From Chloroflexota bacterium (lineage in GTDB: Bacteria; Chloroflexota; Dormibacteria; CF-121): a DNA stretch of 32,236 nucleotides. The notes under the pieces are model-generated. The model was given only the letters and a program-made list of their open reading frames with translations. It was not told the DNA's origin and did not search any database. Made by a program: the position numbers and the translations under genes. Location of the stretch: contig VBEE01000045.1 in the NCBI GenBank assembly GCA_005881715.1, positions 1-32,236 on the forward strand, given 5' to 3'. Shown here piece after piece: positions 1 to 10,000 of this stretch; position 1 is the first letter of the stretch, and every line of letters starts with the position of its first letter.

Positions 1-1
1 C

Positions 2-370
2 GCCTACGTGAGCACCGAGGGTCACGACGTGGAAAGCATCTTGCACGGCCCGCTCATCAGCCTCAACGCCGAGGACTCGGCGGTGGTGATGGCCCAACCC
101 GGCGCCAGCCTGGAGCGGACGGCAGAGCTGACGGCGGCGCTCCACGAGATCGGCACGCCCACGCTTGCCGTCGGTCCTTCCGCTGCCGGCTTGACCGACA
201 CCGCGGCTCGACTGGAGACGCCGGCAATCGACGAGCTGCTGGCTCCGATCGTCAATGTCGTCCCACTGCAATGCCTGGCGTTGGAGGTGTCTCGCCGGCT
301 GGGTGTCGACGCGGACAGCTTCCGCAAAGAGGGCCGCTACGCGGCCGCGCAATCGAAGTTCGCCTTGTAA
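2..370 (+). CDS. SIS-domain protein, C-terminal fragment (GlmS/AgaS-like sugar isomerase domain), truncated by window edge
   Basis: Open frame from window start; ...SILHGPLISLNAED... and C-terminal ...PLQCLALEVSRRLGVDADSFRKEGRYAAAQSKFAL resemble SIS-domain C-termini. Confidence 0.75.
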   Translation, partial: AYVSTEGHDVESILHGPLISLNAEDSAVVMAQPGASLERTAELTAALHEIGTPTLAVGPSAAGLTDTAARLETPAIDELLAPIVNVVPLQCLALEVSRRLGVDADSFRKEGRYAAAQSKFAL

Positions 371-382
371 AAAGCCGCTTGT

Positions 383-904
383 CTAGCCGCTGCAGATAAT
401 CGACGAGATCTCCGCCCCCAGCGGCGGCATGCGACAGAACTGGGTAACGATGTGCAGTCCCATCAGGCCCCCCGCGAGATATCCGATGGCGACACCCAAC
501 AGCAAGCCGGCCAGGATCCATAGCACGCGGAGCCGACGGTCGACGATGTCGCGAACCACATGGGGCACCAACGCCGCCAGGCACAGAATCGCGGCGAGGT
601 GAATGGTCAGGCGAGGCGGCGTCCCCGGTTGGATGCCCATTCCCAAGATGAAAAGGGGGCCAACCGTTAGCGCGGCCGCCACCGCGGCGAGGACGGATCG
701 CGGTCGGATCACAGCCGGGATCAAGAGCGCGAATGGCACGACGAGCAGGGGGACCGCATACACGACCCACAGCCAGTTCGACTCGCGGCCCAGCTGTGAC
801 AGGACGGGCGGCACTATGGACAGGACGGCAACCAATCCAACGAGCGCCGCTGCCGTCGCCATCAGGGTCCGCTCTGGTGTCAACCGGCCGGCTGGCTTCA
901 CCAT
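383..904 (-). CDS. hypothetical multi-pass membrane protein
   Basis: 173-aa ORF with several hydrophobic segments (MATAAALVGLVAVLSIVPPVL, WLWVVYAVPLLVVPFALLIPAV, VLWILAGLLLGVAIGYLAGGLMG). Confidence 0.65.
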   Translation of the reverse strand: MVKPAGRLTPERTLMATAAALVGLVAVLSIVPPVLSQLGRESNWLWVVYAVPLLVVPFALLIPAVIRPRSVLAAVAAALTVGPLFILGMGIQPGTPPRLTIHLAAILCLAALVPHVVRDIVDRRLRVLWILAGLLLGVAIGYLAGGLMGLHIVTQFCRMPPLGAEISSIICSG

Positions 905-914
905 TTGGCGCGTC

Positions 915-1268
915 CTAGTCGATCGCGTTCTTGATGTGATCGACCCGAACCAGGCGCCCGTCGCTGACCGTGAGGCCGACCACGTCGAAGCGGACTGAAC
1001 CCCTGTACCGCTGCATCTTTAAGTAGTACAGCGCCAGCTGCCGAAGCTTGCGGATCTTCCGGCCGTCGACCGCCTCCTGCGGTAAGCCGAAGCCGTGTCC
1101 CGTCCGCGTCTTGACCTCGACGAACACGAGCGTGGTTCCGTCCTTCGCCACCAGGTCGAGCTGACCCAGCGGCGTCCGGACGTCCCGGCCAACAATCTCG
1201 TAGCCCAGACCACGGAGGTGGTCCTCGGCGAGCGCCTCGCCGCTAATCCCTAACGGATTGAGTGGCAA
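915..1268 (-). CDS. yraN: YraN family (UPF0102) endonuclease-like protein
   Basis: GEALAEDHLRGLGYEIVGRDVRTPLGQLDLVAKDGTTLVFVEVKTR motif; downstream of rnhB as in many bacteria. Confidence 0.9.
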   Translation of the reverse strand: MPLNPLGISGEALAEDHLRGLGYEIVGRDVRTPLGQLDLVAKDGTTLVFVEVKTRTGHGFGLPQEAVDGRKIRKLRQLALYYLKMQRYRGSVRFDVVGLTVSDGRLVRVDHIKNAID

Positions 1269-1992
1269 AGGCGGCGGCTTCCAGTTCGGCGCGCGTGCGA
1301 ATCGAAATGAACGAGCGGCGATGCAACGGGCTCAGACCATGGCGGTCCATGGCGGCCAGATGATCCGGTGTCGGATAGCCCTTGTGCGCCTCGAAGCCGT
1401 AACCGGGGAACTTTTCCGCCATCCGCATCATCAGCCGGTCGCGCGTGACCTTCGCGAGAATCCCGCCGCACATGATGGAGATCGAGCGCCGATCGCCCTT
1501 GACGATCGGCAATTGCGGGGTCAGCGCCTCAGGCAACAAGAATCCATCGATCAGCAGGTAGTCGATCTGCCGGCCAAGCTGCTGGAGCGCGATCCCCATG
1601 GCCCAGCGGTTGGCCCGGGCAACGCCCACTCGATCGATCTCGTCAACCTCAATGATGCCGACGCCCCAGGCCTCGGCGCCCTCGAGGATGCATCCGTAGT
1701 AGTGGTCGCGCTCCTCCGCGGTCAGCAGCTTGGAGTCGTCGATCCCCTCGCAGTGAAAATACGGCCGCATGATCGATGCACCGGCCACCACCGGGCCGGC
1801 CCACGGCCCGCGACCAGCTTCATCGACGCCGGCGACCGTCGCGTAACCCAGGCCGAACGCCTGCCGCTCAAAGACCCAGAGGTCGCGGTCAGCTTTCGGC
1901 GGTTTCGGGCGCTTCTTCGGCTGCTTCTCGGTCGGCGGGGACGTTGCTGGCAACGGCTTGACGCTTCTCTCGGATGCGGGCACTCTTCCCAA
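1243..1992 (-). CDS. rnhB: ribonuclease HII (start uncertain; listed start overlaps rplS)
   Basis: [18 protein letters not shown] and [12 protein letters not shown] motifs of RNase HII; adjacent to rplS. Confidence 0.93.
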   Translation of the reverse strand: MGRVPASERSVKPLPATSPPTEKQPKKRPKPPKADRDLWVFERQAFGLGYATVAGVDEAGRGPWAGPVVAGASIMRPYFHCEGIDDSKLLTAEERDHYYGCILEGAEAWGVGIIEVDEIDRVGVARANRWAMGIALQQLGRQIDYLLIDGFLLPEALTPQLPIVKGDRRSISIMCGGILAKVTRDRLMMRMAEKFPGYGFEAHKGYPTPDHLAAMDRHGLSPLHRRSFISIRTRAELEAAAFATQSVRD

Positions 1993-2320
1993 CTTTCCCT
2001 CGGAGGTAATACAGTTTGGCTCGGCGCACCTTGCCGTGCCGGATCAGGTCGATCCGGTCGATGCGCGGCGAGTGCAACAGGAAGCTGCGCTCAACCCCGA
2101 CGCCGTGCGCGATGCGGCGAACGGTGAAGCTCTCCTTGGCGCCGCTCCCCCGGCAACCGATCACGATGCCTTCGAAGATTTGGACCCGCTCGCGGGTGCC
2201 CTCGACCACCTTCGCATGCACCTTCACCGTGTCACCAGGAGCCAGGGTCGGGACATTGGGCCGGTGAGCCTCGGCTTCCAGCAGGTTGATGACGTTGGAC
2301 ACGGCGTACAAGGATACCAT
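1889..2320 (-). CDS. rplS: 50S ribosomal protein L19
   Basis: [35 protein letters not shown]...[37 protein letters not shown] is canonical L19. Confidence 0.97.
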   Translation of the reverse strand: MVSLYAVSNVINLLEAEAHRPNVPTLAPGDTVKVHAKVVEGTRERVQIFEGIVIGCRGSGAKESFTVRRIAHGVGVERSFLLHSPRIDRIDLIRHGKVRRAKLYYLRGKVGKSARIREKRQAVASNVPADREAAEEAPETAES

Positions 2321-2357
2321 TCACCGTCAGCGCCGACCTGGTTCTCGAGACGTGCTG

Positions 2358-3032
2358 CTATAGGTTGTTCTTCAGCAAGTCGGGACGGCGGCGACGGGTT
2401 CGCTCCACCGCCTGCGCCTGCCGCCAGCGCGCGATCTCCGCGTGGTGGCCGGAGAGCAAGACCTCGGGAACCGCGTGACCTTCGAAGAGAGGCGGCCGGG
2501 TGAAATGCGGGTACTCGACCAGGTCCTCGGCGAATGATTCGTCTTTGGGTGAGTCCTCGGATCCGAGCACGCCGGTGACCAGCCGGCTGACGGCGTCGAT
2601 CAGCACCATGGCCGGCAGCTCGCCGCCGCTGAGAATGTAATCACCGATCGAGATCTCTCGGTCGGCCAGGTGCGCGGCGACCCGCTCGTCGACCCCCTCG
2701 TAGCGGCCGCAGATCAGGTACAGGTCCTCGTTGCGGGCGAGCTCTCGCACCAACCCCTGGTTCAGCAGCTCACCCTGGGGACTCAAGAGGATCACGGGCC
2801 CTTTTCCCGTCCGGGCCCGCACCGCCTCGAAGATTGGTTCGGGCTTCAGCACCATGCCGGGGCCGCCGCCATAGGGGACGTCGTCGACCTGCCGATGTCG
2901 ATCGTGGGTGTAGTCCCGAAGGTTGTGGACGCGGACCGAAACCAATCCGGCGTTGAGCCCGCGACCGGTCACGCCTGAACTCAGCGGGCCGGGGAACAGC
3001 TCCGGAAACAGGGTCAGCACCTCGATGATCAC
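2358..3032 (-). CDS. trmD: tRNA (guanine-N1)-methyltransferase TrmD
   Basis: VLTLFPELFPGPLSSGVTGRG, DDVPYGGGPGMVLKPEP, LICGRYEGVDERV, SIGDYILSGGELPAMVLIDAV motifs. Confidence 0.98.
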   Translation of the reverse strand: MIIEVLTLFPELFPGPLSSGVTGRGLNAGLVSVRVHNLRDYTHDRHRQVDDVPYGGGPGMVLKPEPIFEAVRARTGKGPVILLSPQGELLNQGLVRELARNEDLYLICGRYEGVDERVAAHLADREISIGDYILSGGELPAMVLIDAVSRLVTGVLGSEDSPKDESFAEDLVEYPHFTRPPLFEGHAVPEVLLSGHHAEIARWRQAQAVERTRRRRPDLLKNNL

Positions 3033-3538
3033 GCCCCGGTCTCCTCGGGAAGGTCGACGCTGATGGTGCCTGCCTCGGGCGTAATGGCACGTACGACGCT
3101 GCGGAGCATCGGGATCAGAACTTCCCGGTCGCCGTCCGTCACGCGCAGCACGTCATTCGCGGCGTACGCCAGGACCTCGGCTACCCGGCCGATGGTTCGA
3201 GCGCTCCGCCGATCGAGCACCGTCAGGCCGACCAGCTGAAAGTGGTAATAGCGGTCGGCGGGCAGCGTCCGCGCATCCGCGAGCGGCAGGGTGCAGTAGA
3301 GGCCGACCAGCCGCTCCGCCGCACTGCGGTCGTCGATGCCGTCGAACATGACCAGCAGGCTGCCGTCCTGCCCTTCGGAATGTGCAACCGTCATCCGCCG
3401 GCCTGCGATGTCGACTTGGCGTCCTGGCGCAAACCGATCGGGAAAGTCGGTGAGGAGCTCCACGCGCAGGGCGCCCTTGACGCCGTGCGCTTTCAGAACC
3501 CGGCCGATCCGAAGATCCGGCTCGGACTGGGCCGTCAC
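3029..3538 (-). CDS. rimM: ribosome maturation factor RimM
   Basis: RIGRVLKAHGVKGALRVELLTDFPDRF and C-terminal AANDVLRVTDGDREVLIPML; 4-nt overlaps with neighbours. Confidence 0.96.
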   Translation of the reverse strand: MTAQSEPDLRIGRVLKAHGVKGALRVELLTDFPDRFAPGRQVDIAGRRMTVAHSEGQDGSLLVMFDGIDDRSAAERLVGLYCTLPLADARTLPADRYYHFQLVGLTVLDRRSARTIGRVAEVLAYAANDVLRVTDGDREVLIPMLRSVVRAITPEAGTISVDLPEETGA

Positions 3539-3771
3539 ACGATCTCGACCATCACCCGATCGTGGTTCTTCAAGGCGGCTGCCCGTACAACCGCCCGGAT
3601 GGCGTCGATGTTGCGTCCACCCCGGCCGATGACCTTGCCGACATCCTCGTTGGCCAGCGTCACTTCAACCCGGTTGGTGCGCTCGCCTTCCACCATGGCG
3701 ACCCGCACGTCATCCGGCTTCGTCACCATCGCCTTGATGATGTAGGTCACCAGGTCGGTGTAATCCTGCAC
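3535..3771 (-). CDS. khpA: KH-domain RNA-binding protein (KhpA/YlqC)
   Basis: VEVTLANEDVGKVIGRGGRNIDAIRAVVRAAA KH motif between rpsP and rimM. Confidence 0.94.
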   Translation of the reverse strand: MQDYTDLVTYIIKAMVTKPDDVRVAMVEGERTNRVEVTLANEDVGKVIGRGGRNIDAIRAVVRAAALKNHDRVMVEIV

Positions 3772-3773
3772 GG

Positions 3774-4127
3774 CTACGCCTCCTGCGAGACGGGCGTGGC
3801 CGGCGTGGCCGCAGGAGCGGCGGTCGTGGCCGGCGCGGCGGCTGCTTTCGGCGGCTTGGTGGGCCGCTTCTTGGCCGATTCCTTGGGCAGCAACCCCTGG
3901 TCGATCAAGAGCGCCCGGGCGGTATCCGACGGGCGCGCGCCCTTCTGCAGCCAGGCCTTGATCTTTTCCTGGTCGATGTTGAGCTTGACGGGGTCGGTCA
4001 TCGGGTCGAAGGTGCCAAGGATCTCGATGAACTTACCGTCGCGTGGCGAGCGCGTATCGGCCACCACCAGTCGATAGAACGGGTGTTTTTTCGCCCCGAT
4101 GCGTCGCAGTCGAATTTTTACGGACAA
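3774..4127 (-). CDS. rpsP: 30S ribosomal protein S16
   Basis: MSVKIRLRRIGAKKHPFYRLVVADTRSPRDGKFIEILGTFDP. Confidence 0.97.
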   Translation of the reverse strand: MSVKIRLRRIGAKKHPFYRLVVADTRSPRDGKFIEILGTFDPMTDPVKLNIDQEKIKAWLQKGARPSDTARALLIDQGLLPKESAKKRPTKPPKAAAAPATTAAPAATPATPVSQEA

Positions 4128-4140
4128 GCAAAGACCTCCT

Positions 4141-5478
4141 TCAACTTCTCAAGAGCTGTGCGGGATCGATGGGCAATCCCCTGATGTGTTTCCCCTTCCC
4201 CATCTGCTTCATCATCTGCTGCATCTGCTGAAATCCCTTCAGCAACCGGTTGACGGCCGCGATATCGGTTCCGGCGCCGCGAGCGATCCGGCGTCGCCGG
4301 CTGCCGTCGATCGATTCCGGCCGTTCCCGCTCCGCCGGTGTCATCGAGAGGATGATCGCCTCCATCTCCTTCAACTGATCATCGGTCGGCATGACGCCCG
4401 CCAGATTCTTGATTTTCCCGGCACCCGGCAGCATGCCGATGATCCCCTCGAGCGGCCCCATCTGCTTCACCTGCTTGAGCTGGCCCATGAAGTCGGTAAG
4501 AGTGAGGCGGCCGGCACGCAGCTTCTTCTCCATGTCCTTGGCCTGCGAGGCATCGACGTGTTCTTGCGCCTTTTCGATCAGGGTCAACACGTCGCCCATG
4601 CCGAGGATGCGGGAGGCCATCCGGTCTGGATGGAAAACCTCGAAGTCGGTCAGCTTCTCACCAACGCCCACGAACTGGATCGGACAGTGTGTAACGGAAC
4701 GCAGGGACAGCGCGGCACCACCGCGCGCATCGCCATCGAGCTTGGTCAAAATGGCCCCGGTCAGCGCGATGGTCTGCTGGAAGGAACTGGTGACATTGAC
4801 GGCTTGCTGGCCGGTCATCGCGTCGAGCACCAGGAGCCGATGCTGCGCCGGGACGGCCTCGGTGATCCGCCTGAGCTCGTCGAGCAGCTCCTGGTCGACC
4901 TGCAGCCGGCCCGCCGTATCGATGATGATCACGTCGGCGTTCACGCGGCGCGCCTCAGCGACCGAGTCCTTCGCGATCGTCACGGGGTTGATGTTGCGCG
5001 GGGCATAGGCCGGGGCGTTGATGCCCTTGGCCAGCACCTCCAACTGCTCCATCGCCGCCGGCCGCCGGACATCGGTGGAGACGAGGAGAGGCCGGTGCCC
5101 TTCGCGACGAACGAACAGTGCCAACTTTCCGGCGGTCGTCGTCTTGCCCGAGCCCTGCAGGCCGGCCAGCACGATGACGGTGGGCGGCGACGGGGCGTAG
5201 GTCATTGGCTCGCGCTCGCCGAGCAACCGCACCAGTTCCTCGTCGACGATCTTGACCAGCTGCTGGCCGGGATTGAGGCTTTCCATCACTTCGGCGCCCA
5301 CGGCGCGCGCCCGGATGCCGGCGATGAAGTCTTTGACGACCTTGTAGTTGACGTCGGCCTCGAGCAGCGCGAGCCGCACCTCTCGCAGTCCGGCATCGAC
5401 GTCGGCTTCGCTCAGCTTGCCGCGGCCGGTGAGCTTCTTCAGCGCCTGGTCGAGACGCTCGGTCAGGGAATCAAACAC
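4141..5478 (-). CDS. ffh: signal recognition particle protein Ffh
   Basis: GLQGSGKTTTAGKLA, DVRRPAA, DTAGRL, TKLDGDARGGAALS GTPase motifs and M-domain. Confidence 0.98.
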   Translation of the reverse strand: MFDSLTERLDQALKKLTGRGKLSEADVDAGLREVRLALLEADVNYKVVKDFIAGIRARAVGAEVMESLNPGQQLVKIVDEELVRLLGEREPMTYAPSPPTVIVLAGLQGSGKTTTAGKLALFVRREGHRPLLVSTDVRRPAAMEQLEVLAKGINAPAYAPRNINPVTIAKDSVAEARRVNADVIIIDTAGRLQVDQELLDELRRITEAVPAQHRLLVLDAMTGQQAVNVTSSFQQTIALTGAILTKLDGDARGGAALSLRSVTHCPIQFVGVGEKLTDFEVFHPDRMASRILGMGDVLTLIEKAQEHVDASQAKDMEKKLRAGRLTLTDFMGQLKQVKQMGPLEGIIGMLPGAGKIKNLAGVMPTDDQLKEMEAIILSMTPAERERPESIDGSRRRRIARGAGTDIAAVNRLLKGFQQMQQMMKQMGKGKHIRGLPIDPAQLLRS

Positions 5479-5713
5479 GCTGAGCTCGCTCCAACCCGAG
5501 CTTGCGCTCGTAGTCGTCGAGGTTGGTCGTCGTCCGCCGAACCACGTCGTAGACGGCGGTCCGGGTCACGCCCTCTCGGTGCGCGATCTCGCCGTAGGAC
5601 CAGTCCAGCTCCCAGGCCAGGTGCAGGATGCGACGCTGGTGCTCGGTCAGTAAGGCGCCGTAGAGGTCGAGCAGCCGCAGTTGGTGCTGCCGCTGGCGGG
5701 TTCTGTCAAGCAT
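5471..5713 (-). CDS. ylxM: YlxM-like sigma-70 region 4/HTH protein
   Basis: 80-aa HTH (LLTEHQRRILHLAWELDWSYGEIAHREGVTRTAVYDVVRRTTTNLDDYE) directly upstream of ffh. Confidence 0.9.
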   Translation of the reverse strand: MLDRTRQRQHQLRLLDLYGALLTEHQRRILHLAWELDWSYGEIAHREGVTRTAVYDVVRRTTTNLDDYERKLGLERAQRV

Positions 5714-5733
5714 TTAGCCTTGACAGTATATCC

Positions 5734-5844
5734 TCAGCGCTCCCGGGCTCCCCGCTCCTCGTTCCTGACGATGAACTGAATCAGCCAGAGAATGCCGACC
5801 ACCGCGGCGCCCAGAGCGAGCAGCCCAAGCAGGCCGACGAACAC
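5734..5844 (-). CDS. small single-TM protein (not in ORF track)
   Basis: Minus-strand frame reads (LTVLILG)VFVGLLGLLALGAAVVGILWLIQFIVRNEERGARER*; GTG start at 5844, or CTG at 5865 overlapping the DUF2007 stop. Confidence 0.5.
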   Translation of the reverse strand: MFVGLLGLLALGAAVVGILWLIQFIVRNEERGARER

Positions 5845-5861
5845 CCCAAGGATGAGAACGG

Positions 5862-6140
5862 TCAGGTGTGTTCGTCCTCGTCGGTCGGCTCGACGCGCTC
5901 GTCCTGCAGGATCTCGAGTGCCTCGGCCGCCTGCTCGCGCGCCACCCAGAGATCAACGGCGGATAGCTCGCCAACCGTCTCCGGGATCACCGCCGCGGCG
6001 GCTTCGTTCCGAAAGTAGACCGGGATGCCCGAGGACTCGAGCACCGCCTTCCACAGGTCGGCTTCGGGCAAGCCATTGGCCGTGACCAACTTGACAAACG
6101 CCTCAGAGTCCTGCTTTTGCGTGACCGGCTTTTGCGTCAT
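5862..6140 (-). CDS. DUF2007-like putative signal-transducing protein
   Basis: 92-aa protein VKLVTANGLPEADLWKAVLESSGIPVYFRNE...DLWVAREQAAEALEIL resembling DUF2007. Confidence 0.75.
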   Translation of the reverse strand: MTQKPVTQKQDSEAFVKLVTANGLPEADLWKAVLESSGIPVYFRNEAAAAVIPETVGELSAVDLWVAREQAAEALEILQDERVEPTDEDEHT

Positions 6141-7090
6141 GGGCTCTCCTCCATCCGCAACAGCGCATCAAGGTACTGTCCTGGGTCGAACCGATCGAGG
6201 TCGTCGAGGCCTTCGCCGATGCCGACCAGCTTCACCGGCACCGCAAGATCCTCCTCGATACTAAGCACAACACCGGCTTTGGCGCTGCCATCCATTTTGG
6301 TGACCGCCAGGCCGGTCAGCCCGATCGCCTGCTGGAACACCTTAACCTGCTGGGCGGAGTTTTGCCCGATGTGGGCGTCGAGCACCGCGAGCACTTCCTG
6401 CGGCGACCGCTGGTCCAGCCGCTCCAGCACGCGGCGAACCTTCTTGAGCTCCTCCATCAAGTCTGTCCGGGTATGCAGCCGCCCGGCGGTATCGATGATC
6501 ACCGTGTCGGCGCCGCGGGCGCGTGCGGCCTGGACGGCGTCGAACGCAACCGCACCGGGGTCGGAGCCTGGTCGATGGGCGACGACCTCGACCTGTGCCC
6601 GCTGCCCCCAGAGCTGCAACTGCTCGATCGCGGCGGCGCGATAGGTGTCGGCGGCCGCCACCAGCGGACGCCGGCCTTCGCGCCGCAGCAAGGACGCGAG
6701 CTTTCCGATGGTGGTCGTCTTGCCTGACCCGTTGACGCCGACGACGAGCAGCACCGCCGGCGATCCCTCGAGGTTGAGGGCACGCGGCCTCGAGCCCATC
6801 TGCTTCTGCAGCGCGGCCTTCAGATGGGTCAGCGCCTGCTCGGGTGAGCGCAGGTGCGCGCCCGCCGCCTCGCGACGCAGGCCCTGGACCACGCGCTCGG
6901 TTAAGGGAACGCCCACATCCGCAGCGATCAACGCGGCTTCGAGGTCGTCCCAGAACGCCGCATCGAGCGCCGGTCGGCCGAAGACTTCCTTAAGGTCCGC
7001 GACATACGCCTGCCGGCCGGATTCGAGACTCTTCGAGAAGCGTTTCCAGAAGCCCGGTTTTTCGGTCGTCTCCGGCTCAGCCGGCATCAC
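6137..7090 (-). CDS. ftsY: signal recognition particle receptor FtsY
   Basis: GVNGSGKTTTIGKLA, AADTYRAAAIEQL, IIDTAGRLHTRTDLMEELKKV, TKMDGSAKAGV motifs. Confidence 0.98.
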   Translation of the reverse strand: MMPAEPETTEKPGFWKRFSKSLESGRQAYVADLKEVFGRPALDAAFWDDLEAALIAADVGVPLTERVVQGLRREAAGAHLRSPEQALTHLKAALQKQMGSRPRALNLEGSPAVLLVVGVNGSGKTTTIGKLASLLRREGRRPLVAAADTYRAAAIEQLQLWGQRAQVEVVAHRPGSDPGAVAFDAVQAARARGADTVIIDTAGRLHTRTDLMEELKKVRRVLERLDQRSPQEVLAVLDAHIGQNSAQQVKVFQQAIGLTGLAVTKMDGSAKAGVVLSIEEDLAVPVKLVGIGEGLDDLDRFDPGQYLDALLRMEESP

Positions 7091-7098
7091 CCGGCAGC

Positions 7099-10000
7099 CT
7101 ACGCACTGCGCTCAGCCACCGGGACCAGGGCGTCCTGCTGGAGGCGGACGGACACGATGCGAGAGATGCCGTGCTCGGCGAGGGTCACCCCATAGAGCAC
7201 CTCGGCCTGCGCCATCGTTGAGTGGTTGTGGGTCACGATCAGGAATTGTTGGTCGGCGGCCAGGCGTTTGAGCACCCGGTTGAAGCGGACCACGTTCGCG
7301 TCGTCCAGGGCCGCATCCACCTCGTCCAGGACGTAGAACGGGCTGGGGTTGACCGCCTGGAGGGCGAACAGAAACGCCAGCGCGGTCAGGGCTCGCTCGC
7401 CCCCCGACAGAAGCGTGAGTGGCTGCAACCGTTTGCCCGGCGTCTGCGCCAGGATTTCGACGCCGTCATCCAGCGGATTGCCGTCCGGCTGGGTTTCGAG
7501 CCGCAAGGTGGCTCGCCCGCCCTCGAAGAGTTCTCCAAAGAATTCCTGGAAGTTGACAGCCACCGCCTGGAACACGGTGCGGAACCGGCTATCGATCTCG
7601 GCCTCGAGTCGTTCCCGCAACGCCCCCAGCTGGGCGGACGCCGCCTCCAGGTCCGCCAGCTGCCCGGCTAGCCCCTCGCAGCGCTCGCGCACGTGCGCAT
7701 ACTCCTCGGGCGCCAGCAGGTTGACGGCGCCCATCGCGTCGAGGCGTCGCTGCAGCCTGGATACCTCGCGCTCGGTCTTCTGCCAGTCGACCTCCTCGAT
7801 GGTGTCCTCGCCATCGTCGACCAGCTGGCCGCCTTCGCGCAGCGCGCTGGCGCAGCGTTCCACCTCGGTCTGCGCCGCCTCACGCTCGCCGGCGGCCGCG
7901 GCACAGGCGTCGTCGGCGTGAGCCAGCTCGACCTGCAGCGCGACGTTCGCCTGCTCGTCCTCCCGCAACTGCGCCTCGAGCGCCGTGAGCGAGGCGCTAT
8001 CGGGCAGCTGCGCAGCCTCCAGTGACGCAAGTTCGGCAAGCAAGATCTCGGCCTGTTCGAGCCAGCGGCGCCGCTCCTCATTGATGATGGCCGGCTGCAC
8101 CGCAAGGTCGCCTTCGGCGGCGCGGCGTTGGTTCAACTCGCTGCCATGGGAATCGAGCACCTGCTGAGCTCGCTCGAGCTGACGGATCAGGTCATCGGAC
8201 CGCTGGTGTGCGAGCGCCGCCCGAAGTTCCGCTTCCTGGCGCCGCCCCACCAGCGTGGACATCGTCACCGACGCCTCGTGAATCCCTTGCTCCGCCTGCG
8301 CCAGGTCGTGCGCGGTGGCAGTCTCCGCCTCGGCCACGGTCCCCTGCCGGCTTCGGGCTGCCAGCTGTAATTGCTCGGCCTGCTCAACCAGTCCGCCGAT
8401 GCGAACCAGCTGCTGACGGAGTTGCGCTTCCTGGTGTGTTTCGCGCTGGACCGCCTCGCCTGCCGCGGCCAGAGCCCCGGCCGCCTGGGCGGTCGCCGTG
8501 CGCAGCGCGTCGATCCGGGCGAGGATGGTCTGCCGCTCGCGCGCCAGGGCGGACCGCTGTGTCGCGCGGCGCTCGACCTCATCCGCAGCCTGAAGGGCAG
8601 CCTGACGTTCGCGATCGAGCGCACTCTCCGCATCACGAATCCTCGCCTGGACCTCCAACAGCGCGTCCGCCGCCATGCCACCGCGATAGGAGACGGCGGT
8701 GATGATCTCACCGGCCGGCGTCACCGCCCGGAGCTCGGGATGGTCGGCGACGGCGCGCGTGCCCGCCGTTCGATCCGCCACCAGCACCGCACCGCGAAGC
8801 AAGCGCGCAACCAGCCGGGCGACCTGGTCCGGGGCACGCACGAGGTCGACCACCGCTGTGAAGCCACCGGGCACCGCGAGCGGCGGATCCAATTCTTCGC
8901 CGTACAGCAGCGTCTCGCGGGCGTCCTCGGCGCCGGACAGTGCCGTCGCCGCGCTCTCGAAGCCATCCCGATCACGCGCCACCCAGCTATGGAGCCATCC
9001 TTCCAGCGCGGCTTCAACGGCGGCCCGATTGACCGGATCGACCTCGATGAGCTCGAGCAATCGCTCCCAGTTGTCACCCCGCTTGATGGGGCCACGTCGA
9101 TGGGCATGGTCGAGCAGGGTCCGCAGCGCCACGAGTTCAGCCTCGACGGCCTTGAGCCGAGCCTCATGCTCCACCACCGCCTTGCGGGCCACCTCGAGGC
9201 CGGCGTCGGCCTCGCCCACACCTTCCTCGATGATCGCTGCCCTGGCGTCGACGTCACGCAACTCGCGATCCGCGGTCTCGACGTTGCCGCGTCGCCGCTC
9301 GAGCTCGTCGGTCAGCGTGCTCTGCCGGATCGACCAGGCTTCCAGCTGCGTGCGCAGCTGCTGCTGTTGTTCGCCGAGAAACTGCAGCCGCCCTTCCAGC
9401 TGGCGAAGCTCGGCGTCGATCGCGACGCGTTCGCGCTGGAGTTCCTGTCGCCGCTGCTGCGCGGCGGCGCGCTCAGCCTCGACCCCGGCCTGTGCCTCGC
9501 GCGCGGTACGCTCGCCGTCCGCCGCGGTCTGGAGTGCCGCATCCGCGGCCCCGAGCTCAATCCGGGCGGCCTCAACAGCGCGGGCGAGCTCATCGACGAC
9601 GCGGCTGCCGGCCCGCTCCGAGGCCGTCAGCTGCGCCAGCTCCCGCTGCAGCGATTCGAGGGCCTGGACCGCCGCCGCGTTCCGCTCCTGGGCGATCCGC
9701 GCCTGATGTTGACTCTCTGCCAGGCGAAGCCGAACGTCCGCCACGGCTTCCTGATGACGCCAGCGCGCCTCGCGGGCGGCCAGCAGCGCCGACCGGTGCT
9801 CCGCGTAGCGCGGCTCGAACTCGCTGACCGCCTGAGCCATCGCGGCGCGCTTGTTCTCCGCCGTGTGCACGCGGGCCTGGGTGCGGCGCAACTGCACCAT
9901 CGCCTTCCGCCAGGCATCCCGTGCCAGGCTGCCCTGCAACACCTTCAGGGCATCGGCCACTTTCTGGTATTCGTCGGCCGCCACCGCCTGCACGCGGAGC

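Noticed and set aside
3781-3860. Ala/Pro-rich repetitive C-terminus of S16
   Set aside because: Low-complexity tails on ribosomal proteins are common in high-GC bacteria.
4099-6018. 639-aa + strand ORF
   Set aside because: Antisense to ffh/ylxM/DUF2007; low-complexity His/Arg/Gln-rich composition typical of high-GC antisense frames.
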